The position numbers were made by a program, and so were the translations under genes. The notes under the pieces are model-generated. The model saw only the letters and a list, made by a program, of their open reading frames with translations. It was not told where the DNA came from and searched no databases. From an uncultured Dehalococcoidia bacterium (GTDB lineage Bacteria; Chloroflexota; Dehalococcoidia; Lucifugimonadales; CATQGZ01), in the NCBI GenBank assembly GCA_958295685.1, contig OY282365.1, positions 62,001 through 126,000 on the forward strand: a DNA stretch of 64,000 bases, in the 5' to 3' direction. Position 1 is the first letter of the stretch; every line of letters starts with the position of its first letter. Positions 17,502 to 26,618 of the stretch are shown piece by piece.

Positions 17502-17556
17502 ACAGTGGTCAGTGGTCAGTGGCCAGTGGCCAGTGGCCAGTGGTCGGTGGTCAGTA
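17502..17556. repeat. Short AGTGGTC/AGTGGCC minisatellite
   Basis: Seven-base units AGTGGTC and AGTGGCC repeated about seven times. Similar words recur at 39.4 and 55.3 kb. Confidence 0.75.
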
Positions 17557-17594
17557 AGGGTCTGAACAGGTTTCTGGCGGCGCCTTCAATAAAG

Positions 17595-17622
17595 TTCAAC
17601 TCCCGGGCGCAGGTCGTATAAT
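17595..17622 (+). promoter_or_regulatory. Candidate promoter for the amplified A/B locus
   Basis: TTCAAC (17595-17600) and TATAAT (17617-17622) with a 16-bp spacer, about 70-110 bp upstream of the first gene. No other clear promoter is seen between the six genes, whose gaps are only 67-90 bp. Confidence 0.5.
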
Positions 17623-17719
17623 GCCGTCTTGTGCTGCGCCGTCGTATGCGCCATAGGTGTGGGTAGAATATCAGCGGAGGATGGCCCCGCAGTGAAGTTG
17701 CAACGGGATTCGATTCGGT

Positions 17720-17768
17720 CTGACAGTCTGTGGCGCGCGCTGACGGCGCGCTGTCAGAACATGGGTAC
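17720..17768 (+). repeat. Conserved 5' leader of the A/B genes (first of six)
   Basis: The segment around TGGCGCGCGCTGACGGCGCG followed by CTGTCAGAACATG is repeated before each gene of the locus (near 17.72, 20.46, 22.60, 25.12, 26.57 and 28.99 kb) with few changes. The centre can fold (CTGAC...GTCAG and self-complementary GCGCGC). In the B genes its final ATG is the real start. In frame it would read LNSLWRALTARCQNM, so translation of the leader itself cannot be excluded. Confidence 0.8.
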
Positions 17769-20432
17769 GGGGGGGGGGGGTATCTCTCCCTTCCCGCGCG
17801 CGTTTCCTGGGAACGGCTGGCCCTTGCGGGGTTGTTCGTGGGCCTGCTCCTGCTGGCGGCGGGGCTGCGCTTCTATGACCTGCCGGAGAGCTCCTTATCG
17901 CATGACGAAGCGGCAGCGGCCAATATCTCGAGGGTCGCCCTCTCGGAAGTCATTCCCGGCACTCGTAACAGCAACTCCTCTCCGATCCTGTATCCCCTGG
18001 CGCTGTGGGCGGTCCAGAAGGTGGATGTCTCCGCCTTCAGCGTTCGGGTTCTTCCGGCGGCGGCCAGCGTCCTGACCGTGGCGGTGATGTTATTCTTGCT
18101 GCCGCACCTCGGGGTGAGCCGGTGGGCCGCGTTTCTGGCGGCTCTGCTGGCGACTCTTTCGGTTGCCGCAATAGAACACGCCCAGGATGCGCGGGAGTAC
18201 TCGATCGACGCGCTGCTGGCCGTGCTGATGACAGCGGGGCTGCTGTGGTATCTGCGGGACGGCCGGAAGGCGCTGCTCTGCGTTTCGCTGTTCCTCGCGC
18301 CGCTGCTCCAGTACGGTCTGGTTCTGTTCGGCGTTGCCGTAATGGGCGCCGCCGTGGTCTTACCCTCCCCCCAGACCTTGGCGGCGGCGGAAGGGAATAC
18401 ATACCTACGCCGGATTCGCAATTGGCTCGAGCGGCGCATCGTCCTGCTCTGGCCTGCGGCGTGCTTTCTGGCTGGCTGCGTCATAAGCTACGCGGTCACT
18501 TTGCGCTATCAGTGGAAGGAAGGAGGCTACGGCAGGCAGGACTATTTAGGCTCGGGTGGCTACTTATCGGCGTATTACTATCAGGGAAAACTCGGCGCGC
18601 AGTCGCTCTTCGAGTTTTCGATTGATGGGATTTGGAGTTTATTGACGTATCATTTGCCGTGGGTCGTTGCGATAGCGGCGCTTGCCGCATTCGCGATTTC
18701 ATTCCTCAGAAGGTTTCAGGGCAAGTTTCCAGACCGGGCCATCGCAGTTTTATTTTCCTTCTGCATTGCAATTTCCATCGCTGCTGCCGTGCTGGGAGTA
18801 TATCCTCTTGGGGACATTCGCCAAGTTATCTATCTGGGGCCGATTGTCTTCCTGGCGGTAGGCTTGGCGCTTCATTGGAACGCCGGTTGTCTGTCTTCGC
18901 TCACGCACCGTGGGTGGCTGGGGCCAGCGCTGGCCGTCGCGGCCGCTGGCGCAATAGCCCTGGCCGGAGTGGGCGATATACGGCAAGATAGTCCCTATGA
19001 GACCGACCACACTGCCAAGGGCGTTCTCGCCTTTCTGGAAGAGAATGTGGAAGAAGGAGACATGGTTTACATAGGCACTTATGCAATCCCTCTTATCAAG
19101 TTCTATCAGGATGAAAAATCGAGCAGCTACCACTATGCAGAGGCAGTGTGTCGGCGCGTCTTCGAAAATTGTCTCAATGAGATGCTCGGTTTAGTCCTTG
19201 CGCTCCCCAATGTCCCCAATAGGGTCTTCCTGGTCCAGAGGAGAAAAATTCTACAGAAGACGGCATCCGGCGAGGCCGGGGAGGCCAGGATTAATTACGC
19301 GAACGAAGTGAAGCGGGTGGGAGAGACTATCACTGCCTATCTGGTTAACGACAACCAGGTAGGCCCCTGGCGCTGGCAGCGGGCCGACGCCCGGCCCGGC
19401 GACGTCAATACGCCCGACGACACCACTTGGACCGACATCGAAGGCGCGCGCTTCAACTACACCCCGGCGAGCGAAGACGGGGGCAAGTTCTTGCGCGCCT
19501 ACGTGTCCTACGAGAAGAACGGCGTGACTCACAGGGTTGAGACAGAGACGATAGGCCCGATAGAGGGGTTGGAAGTGCTGGGCGAGCAGGTTTCAATTGA
19601 GTCGGTCATGACTGACGGAGGGTTCAATATCTCTATGATTTCGAATGCCAAAGAGTTCGTCGAACCGGCGTACGAGGCGTTCGTATCCGCCTACGAGGCG
19701 GTTGTATCCGGCGAACCGGCAATTCGCTCCGATTTTGACGTATATTTCAGCGAGGACACGCTTACCTACGTCAAGGAGCCGTGCACCCGCGCCGACGCGG
19801 CGGCGAGGTTCTTCCTAGCCCCGTGGCCGGTTGACGTGAACGACCTTCCCGACGATAGCAAGCGGTACGGCTTCGAAAACCTGGACTTCTATTTCTACGG
19901 GCGCGGCGTCATACTCGACGGGAGATGTATGGCGACGGTGGCTCTCCCTGAGTATGACATTACCCGCATCAGCACCGGCCAGTACGTGCGCGTGCTCGGC
20001 GGTACCAAGCACCTCTGGGAGGGAGAGTTCCTCAATCCGGCTCTGATAGACGAGTTGATTGCGAAGGCCAAGTCCGACTACGAGGCGGTCGTATCCGGCG
20101 AACCGGTAATCCGCTCCGACTGGGACGTGTATCTCAGCGAGAACCGGCTGACCTACGTGAAGGAGCCGTGCGCCCCGGCCGACACGGAGGCGTGGTTCTT
20201 CCTCGCCCTCTACCCGGTTGACGTGAACGACCTTCCCGACGATAGCAAGCAGTATGGCTTCGACAACCTGGACTTCCACTTCGACCGGCGCGGCGTGATA
20301 TTCGACGGGAGATGTATAGCGGCGGCGGCTCTCCCTGAGTATGATATTGCCAGCATCGGTACCGGCCAGTACGTGCCCGTGGAGGGCGGCTACAATCACC
20401 TCTGGGAGGGGGAGTTCCGGCTTGAGAAGTAA
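17730..20432 (+). CDS. A1: GT-C type membrane glycosyltransferase with two C-terminal modules
   Basis: About 900 residues. Residues ~30-430 contain roughly nine membrane helices of the GT39/ArnT kind: DLPESSLSHDE is the usual luminal acidic motif after helix 1, then SSPILYPLALW, VLPAAASVLTV and AQDAREYSIDALL. Such enzymes use lipid-linked sugars outside the membrane. A short extracytoplasmic domain follows, then an Ig-like segment (WRWQRADARPGD...FLRAYVSYEK) absent from the other A genes, and two 129/118-residue modules. Start is uncertain: GTG 17730 is in frame, but the conserved ATG at 17761 is thrown out of frame by a G12 tract. Confidence 0.8.
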   Translation: MARADGALSEHGYGGGGYLSLPARVSWERLALAGLFVGLLLLAAGLRFYDLPESSLSHDEAAAANISRVALSEVIPGTRNSNSSPILYPLALWAVQKVDVSAFSVRVLPAAASVLTVAVMLFLLPHLGVSRWAAFLAALLATLSVAAIEHAQDAREYSIDALLAVLMTAGLLWYLRDGRKALLCVSLFLAPLLQYGLVLFGVAVMGAAVVLPSPQTLAAAEGNTYLRRIRNWLERRIVLLWPAACFLAGCVISYAVTLRYQWKEGGYGRQDYLGSGGYLSAYYYQGKLGAQSLFEFSIDGIWSLLTYHLPWVVAIAALAAFAISFLRRFQGKFPDRAIAVLFSFCIAISIAAAVLGVYPLGDIRQVIYLGPIVFLAVGLALHWNAGCLSSLTHRGWLGPALAVAAAGAIALAGVGDIRQDSPYETDHTAKGVLAFLEENVEEGDMVYIGTYAIPLIKFYQDEKSSSYHYAEAVCRRVFENCLNEMLGLVLALPNVPNRVFLVQRRKILQKTASGEAGEARINYANEVKRVGETITAYLVNDNQVGPWRWQRADARPGDVNTPDDTTWTDIEGARFNYTPASEDGGKFLRAYVSYEKNGVTHRVETETIGPIEGLEVLGEQVSIESVMTDGGFNISMISNAKEFVEPAYEAFVSAYEAVVSGEPAIRSDFDVYFSEDTLTYVKEPCTRADAAARFFLAPWPVDVNDLPDDSKRYGFENLDFYFYGRGVILDGRCMATVALPEYDITRISTGQYVRVLGGTKHLWEGEFLNPALIDELIAKAKSDYEAVVSGEPVIRSDWDVYLSENRLTYVKEPCAPADTEAWFFLALYPVDVNDLPDDSKQYGFDNLDFHFDRRGVIFDGRCIAAAALPEYDIASIGTGQYVPVEGGYNHLWEGEFRLEK
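17769..17780 (+). other. G12 homopolymer at the start of A1
   Basis: Twelve consecutive G residues separate the conserved ATG (17761) from the first membrane helix. With 12 G the ATG frame is shut; with 13 G it joins the glycosyltransferase frame. This is the layout of a slippage-controlled (phase-variable) gene, though assembly error in a homopolymer is possible. Confidence 0.7.
19692..20432 (+). repeat. C-terminal modules of A1 (two)
   Basis: Direct repeats of 387 bp (19692-20078) and 354 bp (20079-20432, last unit). Each encodes YEAVVSGEP.IRSD.DVY, YVKEPC, PVDVNDLPDDSK.YGF.NL, a conserved DGRC and an aromatic HLWEGEF end. Two Cys are invariant. Confidence 0.9.
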
Positions 20433-20499
20433 CGGGAACGGCCTGCAGGGCTTCGAGCTGAACAGTCTGTGGCGCGCCCTGACGGCGCGCTGTCAGAAC

Positions 20500-22566
20500 A
20501 TGGGTACGGGGGAGGGCAGAAGGCCGCACGAGGATGTGCCGGTTCAGCGCGCAGCGTTACGTCGGCACGTGTTCCGCTTCGCATCGTGGCCCATCGCGCT
20601 CGCCCTATTTGGAGTTCTCGCGGCCGCCTGCTCCGATGACCCGCCTGTGACGGCCCCGCCTGTGACGGCCTCGCCTGTGACGACATCCACTCCCGAAGAA
20701 GGGCCGGCTCTCACCACTCATCTGTACGCGCTCGAGAGCGAGTCCGTCAGACTCGAACGTTTCACCAGGCGCGGGGGAGCCATTGAAAGCATGGGTGACG
20801 ACCTGCTTGTGGTTACGCCGGAAGGAAGGTTTGCCCTAGTCTTCCATGGCGGGACTCTGGAATATCTGACCGGCAACGTTCCGATGAATGAAGCGTCTCT
20901 TGAGGAGCATGAGGATTACGATAATCCGGCTTTCGATCCAAGGGCCTTTCGAGTCGCCGATATTCTGTTGAAGGAACTTGGAGAAGGGCGTTACGAGTTG
21001 TTCGCAACGCACAATTACTTTACCGGCGAGTGTATCCGGTTCAGGTTGTCGTCCACGACGATTCTACGGGACGAAGAGGGCGTCACGGTCCTGCCGGATT
21101 GGAGGACGATATTCGACGTGGAACCCTGCCTGCCCCTTCCCGGGTTCGGAGGGCGCGAGGGAGGCGGGAAGATGGTGACGGACGGTGCGGACCACCTGCT
21201 GATGATAATCGGGGACCATGGGATAGACGGATGGCGGGCACGACCGACGTTCGATCCTGACGTCCACTTGGGCAAACTCCTTCGTATTGACATCGAAACG
21301 GGAGAGATAGAGGTGCTGGCCATCGGTTTTCGCAACTCCCAGGGGCTGGTGAGGGATGCGGACGGCAATCTCTGGGCGCCGGACCACGGGCCGCAAGGCG
21401 GGGACGAGTTGAACCTGCTGGAGCGAGGGGGGAACTATGGCTGGCCCCAAGTCTCCTACGGAATTAAATATGGCGGTGAGGTTCCCCCGTTAATCGAAGA
21501 TGAGGAGGTGGGCCGGCATGATGGCTTCCGGCGGCCTGCATTCGCCTGGGTCCCGTCGCCTGCCGTTTCCGCCATCGCCGTCAACGACGAGAAGCGGTTC
21601 CCCCTGTGGAAAGACGACCTGCTGGTTGCTTCGCTGAAAGATCAATCCCTCTTCCGAGTCCGCCGTCACGGGACGGACGTGCAGTACTTCGAGCGAATAG
21701 AAGTCGGCGACCGTATCCGAGATCTGACGTTCATGCCGGACGGACGCATAGCCCTGTTGAGCGATGGATCACAGGTTACATTCCTGAGCCGTTCCCCAAG
21801 GTACTGCGATGAGGAATCTCGGAATCGCCGCGACATCTACTCGGTCGACTGCGAGTCCGCCGCCGCATTGCCGTGGCTGGACTTACCGGGTGCGGGGGAC
21901 TCGGGTACAGATACCGCGGCGGGCGCTCAGCTATTCGGCCAGCACTGCAGCGTTTGTCACAACCTGAACGCCGAGCGGCACGGCCCCGGTCCACACCTGG
22001 TCGGCGTCGCCGGGCGGCCAGCGGGCGAGGTCGAAGGCTACCGATTTTCGAGTGCGTTCGATTCGTTGGACGTCGTCTGGACGCGGGACAGCATCGCACG
22101 GTTTCTCACCGACCCGGAGCAGTTTGCCCCAGGCACGTCCATGCCGCCATCCGGCATTGGAGAAGCGGAGGCCCGCGCCATAGCCGACTATCTTAACAGT
22201 CTCAATCATCTGTCCCGCTTGATCAGAGACAGCCAGCCGGCAATCCGCTCTGACTTCGACGTTTATCTCAGCGAAAATACGCTGGTCTACGTCAAGGAGC
22301 CGTGCGCCCCGGCCGACGTGGAGGCGATGTTCTTCCTCGCCCTGTATCCGGTTGACGTGAACGACCTTCCCGACGATAGCAAGCAGTATGGCTTCGACAA
22401 CCTGGACTTCGATTTCTACTGGTTCGGCGGAGTATTCGACGGGAGATGTACGGCGACGGTGGCTCTCCCTGAGTATGATATTGCCCGCATCGGCACGGGC
22501 CAGTACGTGACTGTGGAAGGCGGTTACCACAACTTCTGGGAGGCGGAGTTCCGGCTTGGGGAGTAG
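20500..22566 (+). CDS. B1: lipoprotein glucose/sorbosone dehydrogenase fused to cytochrome c and one module
   Basis: 688 residues from ATG 20500. A basic N-terminus and lipobox FGVLAAAC (Cys ~44) mark a lipoprotein. Residues ~70-470 are a six-bladed propeller of the PQQ-dependent GSDH family with its signature DHGPQGGDELNLLERGGNYG and RNSQGLVRDADGNLW. Next comes a class I cytochrome c (HCSVCHN heme site, Met ligand in GTSMPPSG), then one copy of the shared C-terminal module. It would oxidise a sugar or aldehyde outside the membrane and pass electrons to heme. Spacing to A1 is 67 bp. Confidence 0.88.
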   Translation: MGTGEGRRPHEDVPVQRAALRRHVFRFASWPIALALFGVLAAACSDDPPVTAPPVTASPVTTSTPEEGPALTTHLYALESESVRLERFTRRGGAIESMGDDLLVVTPEGRFALVFHGGTLEYLTGNVPMNEASLEEHEDYDNPAFDPRAFRVADILLKELGEGRYELFATHNYFTGECIRFRLSSTTILRDEEGVTVLPDWRTIFDVEPCLPLPGFGGREGGGKMVTDGADHLLMIIGDHGIDGWRARPTFDPDVHLGKLLRIDIETGEIEVLAIGFRNSQGLVRDADGNLWAPDHGPQGGDELNLLERGGNYGWPQVSYGIKYGGEVPPLIEDEEVGRHDGFRRPAFAWVPSPAVSAIAVNDEKRFPLWKDDLLVASLKDQSLFRVRRHGTDVQYFERIEVGDRIRDLTFMPDGRIALLSDGSQVTFLSRSPRYCDEESRNRRDIYSVDCESAAALPWLDLPGAGDSGTDTAAGAQLFGQHCSVCHNLNAERHGPGPHLVGVAGRPAGEVEGYRFSSAFDSLDVVWTRDSIARFLTDPEQFAPGTSMPPSGIGEAEARAIADYLNSLNHLSRLIRDSQPAIRSDFDVYLSENTLVYVKEPCAPADVEAMFFLALYPVDVNDLPDDSKQYGFDNLDFDFYWFGGVFDGRCTATVALPEYDIARIGTGQYVTVEGGYHNFWEAEFRLGE
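22213..22566 (+). repeat. C-terminal module of B1 (one)
   Basis: A single 354-bp terminal unit, beginning near PAIRSDFDVYLSENTLVYVK. The DGRC Cys and the YVKEPC Cys are both kept. It joins the cytochrome domain through LNHLSRLIRDSQ. Confidence 0.85.
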
Positions 22567-22633
22567 CGGGGACGGCCTGCCGGGCTCCGCGCTGAACAGT
22601 AAGTGGCGCGCGCTGACGGCGCGCTGTCAGAGC

Positions 22634-25087
22634 ATGGGTACGGGAGGGGGCAGAAGGCCGCGCGAGGATGTGCCGGTTCAGCGCGCAGCGTTCCGTCGGC
22701 ACGTGTTCCGCTTCGCATTGTGGCCCATCGCGCTCGCCCTATTTGGAGTTCTCGCGGCCGCCTGCTCCGATGACCCGCCTGTGACGACATCCACTCCCGA
22801 AGAGGGGCCGGGGCACCAGGGCAGGGGTCGATGGGCGAACATCGCGTCGGCTCTCACCACTCATCTGTACGCGCTCGAGAGCGAGTCTGTCAGGCTCGAA
22901 CGTTTCGCCGGAAGCGGAGGGGCCATTGAAAACATGGGTGAGGACCTACTCGTAGTCACTCCGAAGGGAAGGTTTGCCCTAGTCTTCCGGGACGGGACCG
23001 TGGAATATCTGAACGGCAACGTTCCAATGAATGAGACGGCGCTTGAAACCTATGCGGATTACGATAGTCCGGAATTCGAGCCATGGCAATTTCGCGTTGC
23101 CGATATTCTGTTGAAGCAACTTGGAGAAGGACGTTACGAGTTGTTTGCAACTCATCATTACTTTACCGGCGAGTGCATCCGGTTCAGGCTGTCGTCCACG
23201 ACGATTCTGCGAGACGAAGAGAGCGTCACGGTCCTGCCCGATTGGAGGACGATATTCGACGCGGAACCCTGCCTGCCCCTTATCGACGTGGCGTCAGGTG
23301 GGAAAATGTTGACGGATGGCGGGGACCACTTGTTGGTTACAATTGGGTCCCACGTAAGCGATCGCTGGCGGGCGCGACCGACGTTCGAGCCTGACGTCCA
23401 CTTGGGCAAACTCCTTCGTATTGCCATCGAAACAGGAGAGGCGGAGACGCTGGCTGTCGGTTTCCGCAACTCCCAGGGGCTGGCGCGGGATGCGGACGGC
23501 AATCTATGGGCAACGGACCACGGGCCGCAAGGCGGCGACGAGTTGAACCTGCTGGAGCGGGGAGGCAACTATGGCTGGCCCCTAGTCTCCTACGGGGTTG
23601 AATATGGCGGTGTGGTTCCCGAGAACATCGAGGATGAGGAGGTGGGCAAACACGACGGCTTCCTACACCCGGCATTCGCCTGGGTCCCGTCGCCGGCCCT
23701 GTCCGCCATCGCCGTCAACGACGAGCGCCATTTCCCCTTGTGGAAGGACGATCTGCTGATTGCTTCGCTGAAAGATCAATCCCTCTTTCGAGTCCGCCGT
23801 CACGGGACGGACGTGCAGTACTTTGAGCGAATAGAAGTCGGCTACCGTATCCGAGACCTGACGTTCATGCCGGACGGACGCATAGCCCTATTGAGCGATG
23901 GAGCACAGGTTACATTCCTGAGTCGTTCCCCAAGGTACTGCGATGAGGAATCTCGGAATCGCCGCGACATCTACTCGGTCGACTGCGAGTCCGCCCCCGC
24001 ATTGCCGTGGCTGGACTTACCGGGTGCGGAGGACTCGGGTATAGATACGGAGGCGGGCGCTCAGCTATTCGGCGTGCAATGCAGCACCTGCCATGACCTG
24101 AAAGCGGAGCGGCACGGCGCCGGTCCACACCTCGTCGGCGTAATCGGGCGGCCGGCGGGCGAGGTCGAAGGCTACCGATTTTCGAGTGCGTTCGATTCGT
24201 TGAACGTCGTCTGGACGCGGGACGGCATCGCGCGGTTTCTCACCGACCCGGAGCAGCTTGCCCCAGGCACGTCCATGCCGCCATCCGGCATTGGAGAAGC
24301 GGAGGCCCGCGCCATAGCCGACTATCTCGATAGTCTCAATCATCTGTCCCGGTTGATCAGAGACAGCCAGCCGGCAATCCGCTCTGACTGGGACGTTTAT
24401 CTCAGCGAAAATACGCTGGTCTACGTCAAGGAGCCGTGCGCCCCGGCCGACACGGAGGCGATGTTCTTCCTGGCCCTGTACCCGGTTGACGTGAACGACC
24501 TTCCCGACGATAGCAAGCAGTATGGCTTCGACAACCTGGACTTCGATTTCTACTGGTTCGGCGGAGTATTCGACGGGAGATGTATGGCGACGGTGGCTCT
24601 CCCTGAGTATGACACTACCCGCATCAGCACGGGCCAGTACGTGGGCGTGGAAGGCGGTACCAAGCACCTCTGGGAGGGAGAGTTCCTCAATCCGGCTCTG
24701 AGAAACGAGTTGATTGCGAAGGCCAAGTCCGACTACGAGGCGGTCGTATCCGGCGAACCGGTAATCCGCTCCGACTGGGATGTGTATCTCAGCGAAGACA
24801 CGCTGGTCTACGTGAAGGAGCCGTGCGCCCCGGCCGATACGGAGGCGTGGTTCTTCCTCGCCCTGTACCCGGTTGACGTGAACGACCTTCCCGACGATAG
24901 CAAGCAGTATGGCTTCGACAACCTGGACTTCGATTTCGATCAGCGCGGCGCGATACTCGACGGGAGATGTACGGCGACAGTGGCTCTCCCTGAGTATGAT
25001 ATTGCCCGCGTCAGCACTGGCCAGTACGTGCCCGTGGAGGGCGGCTACAATCACCCCTGGGAGGGGGAGATCCAGCTTGGGGAGTAA
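22634..25087 (+). CDS. B2: lipoprotein glucose/sorbosone dehydrogenase fused to cytochrome c and two modules
   Basis: 817 residues from ATG 22634; close paralogue of B1. Lipobox FGVLAAAC, then a linker longer than in B1 containing GHQGRGRWANIAS, the propeller with DHGPQGGDELNLLERGGNYG, cytochrome c with QCSTCHD and GTSMPPSG, and two C-terminal modules. The Asn/Asp and loop differences from B1 are spread through the propeller while the 3' half is almost identical, which suggests gene conversion. 67 bp separate it from B1 and B3. Confidence 0.88.
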   Translation: MGTGGGRRPREDVPVQRAAFRRHVFRFALWPIALALFGVLAAACSDDPPVTTSTPEEGPGHQGRGRWANIASALTTHLYALESESVRLERFAGSGGAIENMGEDLLVVTPKGRFALVFRDGTVEYLNGNVPMNETALETYADYDSPEFEPWQFRVADILLKQLGEGRYELFATHHYFTGECIRFRLSSTTILRDEESVTVLPDWRTIFDAEPCLPLIDVASGGKMLTDGGDHLLVTIGSHVSDRWRARPTFEPDVHLGKLLRIAIETGEAETLAVGFRNSQGLARDADGNLWATDHGPQGGDELNLLERGGNYGWPLVSYGVEYGGVVPENIEDEEVGKHDGFLHPAFAWVPSPALSAIAVNDERHFPLWKDDLLIASLKDQSLFRVRRHGTDVQYFERIEVGYRIRDLTFMPDGRIALLSDGAQVTFLSRSPRYCDEESRNRRDIYSVDCESAPALPWLDLPGAEDSGIDTEAGAQLFGVQCSTCHDLKAERHGAGPHLVGVIGRPAGEVEGYRFSSAFDSLNVVWTRDGIARFLTDPEQLAPGTSMPPSGIGEAEARAIADYLDSLNHLSRLIRDSQPAIRSDWDVYLSENTLVYVKEPCAPADTEAMFFLALYPVDVNDLPDDSKQYGFDNLDFDFYWFGGVFDGRCMATVALPEYDTTRISTGQYVGVEGGTKHLWEGEFLNPALRNELIAKAKSDYEAVVSGEPVIRSDWDVYLSEDTLVYVKEPCAPADTEAWFFLALYPVDVNDLPDDSKQYGFDNLDFDFDQRGAILDGRCTATVALPEYDIARVSTGQYVPVEGGYNHPWEGEIQLGE
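24347..25087 (+). repeat. C-terminal modules of B2 (two)
   Basis: Units of 387 bp (24347-24733) and 354 bp (24734-25087), nearly identical at DNA level to the modules of A1, A2 and A3, including the linker NPALRNELIAKAKSDYEA. Confidence 0.88.
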
Positions 25088-25154
25088 CGGGAACGGCCTG
25101 CAGGGCTCCGCGCTGAACAGTCTGTGGCGCGCGCTGACGGCGCGCTGCCAGAAC

Positions 25155-26543
25155 ATGGGTGCAGTGGGGGGGAGCAGAAGGCCGCGCGAGGATGCGCCGG
25201 TTCAGCGCGCAGCGTTCCGTCGGCACGTGTTCCGCTTCGCATTGTGGCCTATCGCGCTCGCCCTGTTTGGAGTTCTCGCGGCCGCCTGCTCCGATGACCC
25301 GCCTGTGACGTCCACTCCCACGGTGACGCTCACTCCCACGGCGACGCCCACTCCCGAAGCTCTCACCACTCATCTGTACGCGCTCGAGAGCGATTACGTC
25401 ATGCTCGAAGATTTCGACGGGCGGGGGGGAGCCATTGAAAGCATGGGTGACGACCTGCTCGTTGTTACGCCGAAGGGAAGGTTTGCCCTGGTCTTCCAGG
25501 ACGGGACCGTGGAATATCTCGACGGCAGCGTTCCGATGAACTATACGGGGCTGAAATCAAGCCCAATGAGCGAGGAGCCTGATTTCGACTCGCTCGCATT
25601 TCGAGTCGCCGACATTCTGCTGGAAGAGATCGCGGGAGGATATACGCTATTTGTTACCCATCACCATTTCGCCGGAGGATGTGTCTGGCTCAGGTTGTCG
25701 TCCACGACGATGGTTAGAGATGGGCAGAGGGTGGCAGTCCTGCCGGATTGGAGAACGATATTCGATGCGGAGCCGTGTTCGGAACAGCCCGATGGATGGC
25801 AGAATGCAGGCGGTAGGATGCTGACGGATGGAGAAGAACACCTACTCGTAACGATCGGTAACCAGGCGCATGGACAGCGCCCCGTTCCTTCTGACCTGCA
25901 TATAGGCAAATTCGTTCGCATTGAAATCGAAACGGGGGAAGCGGAGGTACTGGCCACCGGCATTCGCAACTCACAAGGGCTGGCGCGGGATGCGGAAGGC
26001 AATCTATGGGCAACGGACCACGGGCCGCAAGGAGGCGACGAACTCAACCTGTTACGGGAGGGAGCCGATTATGGCTGGCCGCTAGCCTCCTACGGCGTTG
26101 GAGATGGCGGGGTAGCTCTCCGGCTGATCGAAGACGAGGATACAGGCAGACACGACGGCTTTGCGCGGCCGGCATTCGCCTGGGTCCCGTCGCCGGTCCT
26201 GTCCGCCATCGCCGTCAACGACAAGAAGCGGTTCCCCCTGTGGAGAGACGACCTGCTGATTGCTTCGCTGCATGGTCAGTCCCTCTTCCGAGTCCGCCGT
26301 CACGGGACGGAGGTGCAGTACGTCGAGCGGATAGAAGTCGGCGACCGTATCCGAGACCTGACGTTCATGCCGGACGGGCGCATAGCCCTGTTGAGCGATG
26401 GATCACAGGTTACGTTCCTGAGCCGTTCCCCAAGGTACTGCGATGAGGAATCTCGGAATCGCCGCGACATCTACTCGGTCGACTGCGAGTCTGCTCCCGC
26501 ATTGCCGTGGCTCTGGGAGGGGGAGATCCACCTTGAGCAGTAA
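25155..26543 (+). CDS. B3: lipoprotein glucose/sorbosone dehydrogenase lacking cytochrome c and modules
   Basis: 462 residues from ATG 25155. Lipobox FGVLAAAC and a Thr/Pro linker (TPTVTLTPTATPTPE) precede the propeller, which keeps DHGPQGGDELNLLREGADYG. The protein is the most divergent B paralogue in blades 1-3. After DCESAPALPW it jumps straight to LWEGEIHLEQ, the last ten residues of a module, so the cytochrome and module were removed by an in-frame internal deletion. It may still bind PQQ and act with another electron acceptor. Confidence 0.85.
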   Translation: MGAVGGSRRPREDAPVQRAAFRRHVFRFALWPIALALFGVLAAACSDDPPVTSTPTVTLTPTATPTPEALTTHLYALESDYVMLEDFDGRGGAIESMGDDLLVVTPKGRFALVFQDGTVEYLDGSVPMNYTGLKSSPMSEEPDFDSLAFRVADILLEEIAGGYTLFVTHHHFAGGCVWLRLSSTTMVRDGQRVAVLPDWRTIFDAEPCSEQPDGWQNAGGRMLTDGEEHLLVTIGNQAHGQRPVPSDLHIGKFVRIEIETGEAEVLATGIRNSQGLARDAEGNLWATDHGPQGGDELNLLREGADYGWPLASYGVGDGGVALRLIEDEDTGRHDGFARPAFAWVPSPVLSAIAVNDKKRFPLWRDDLLIASLHGQSLFRVRRHGTEVQYVERIEVGDRIRDLTFMPDGRIALLSDGSQVTFLSRSPRYCDEESRNRRDIYSVDCESAPALPWLWEGEIHLEQ

Positions 26544-26618
26544 TGGGAACGGGCCGCAGGGCCTGGCGCTGAACAGTCTGCGGCGCACGCTGACGGCGCG
26601 CTGCCAGAACATGAGTGG

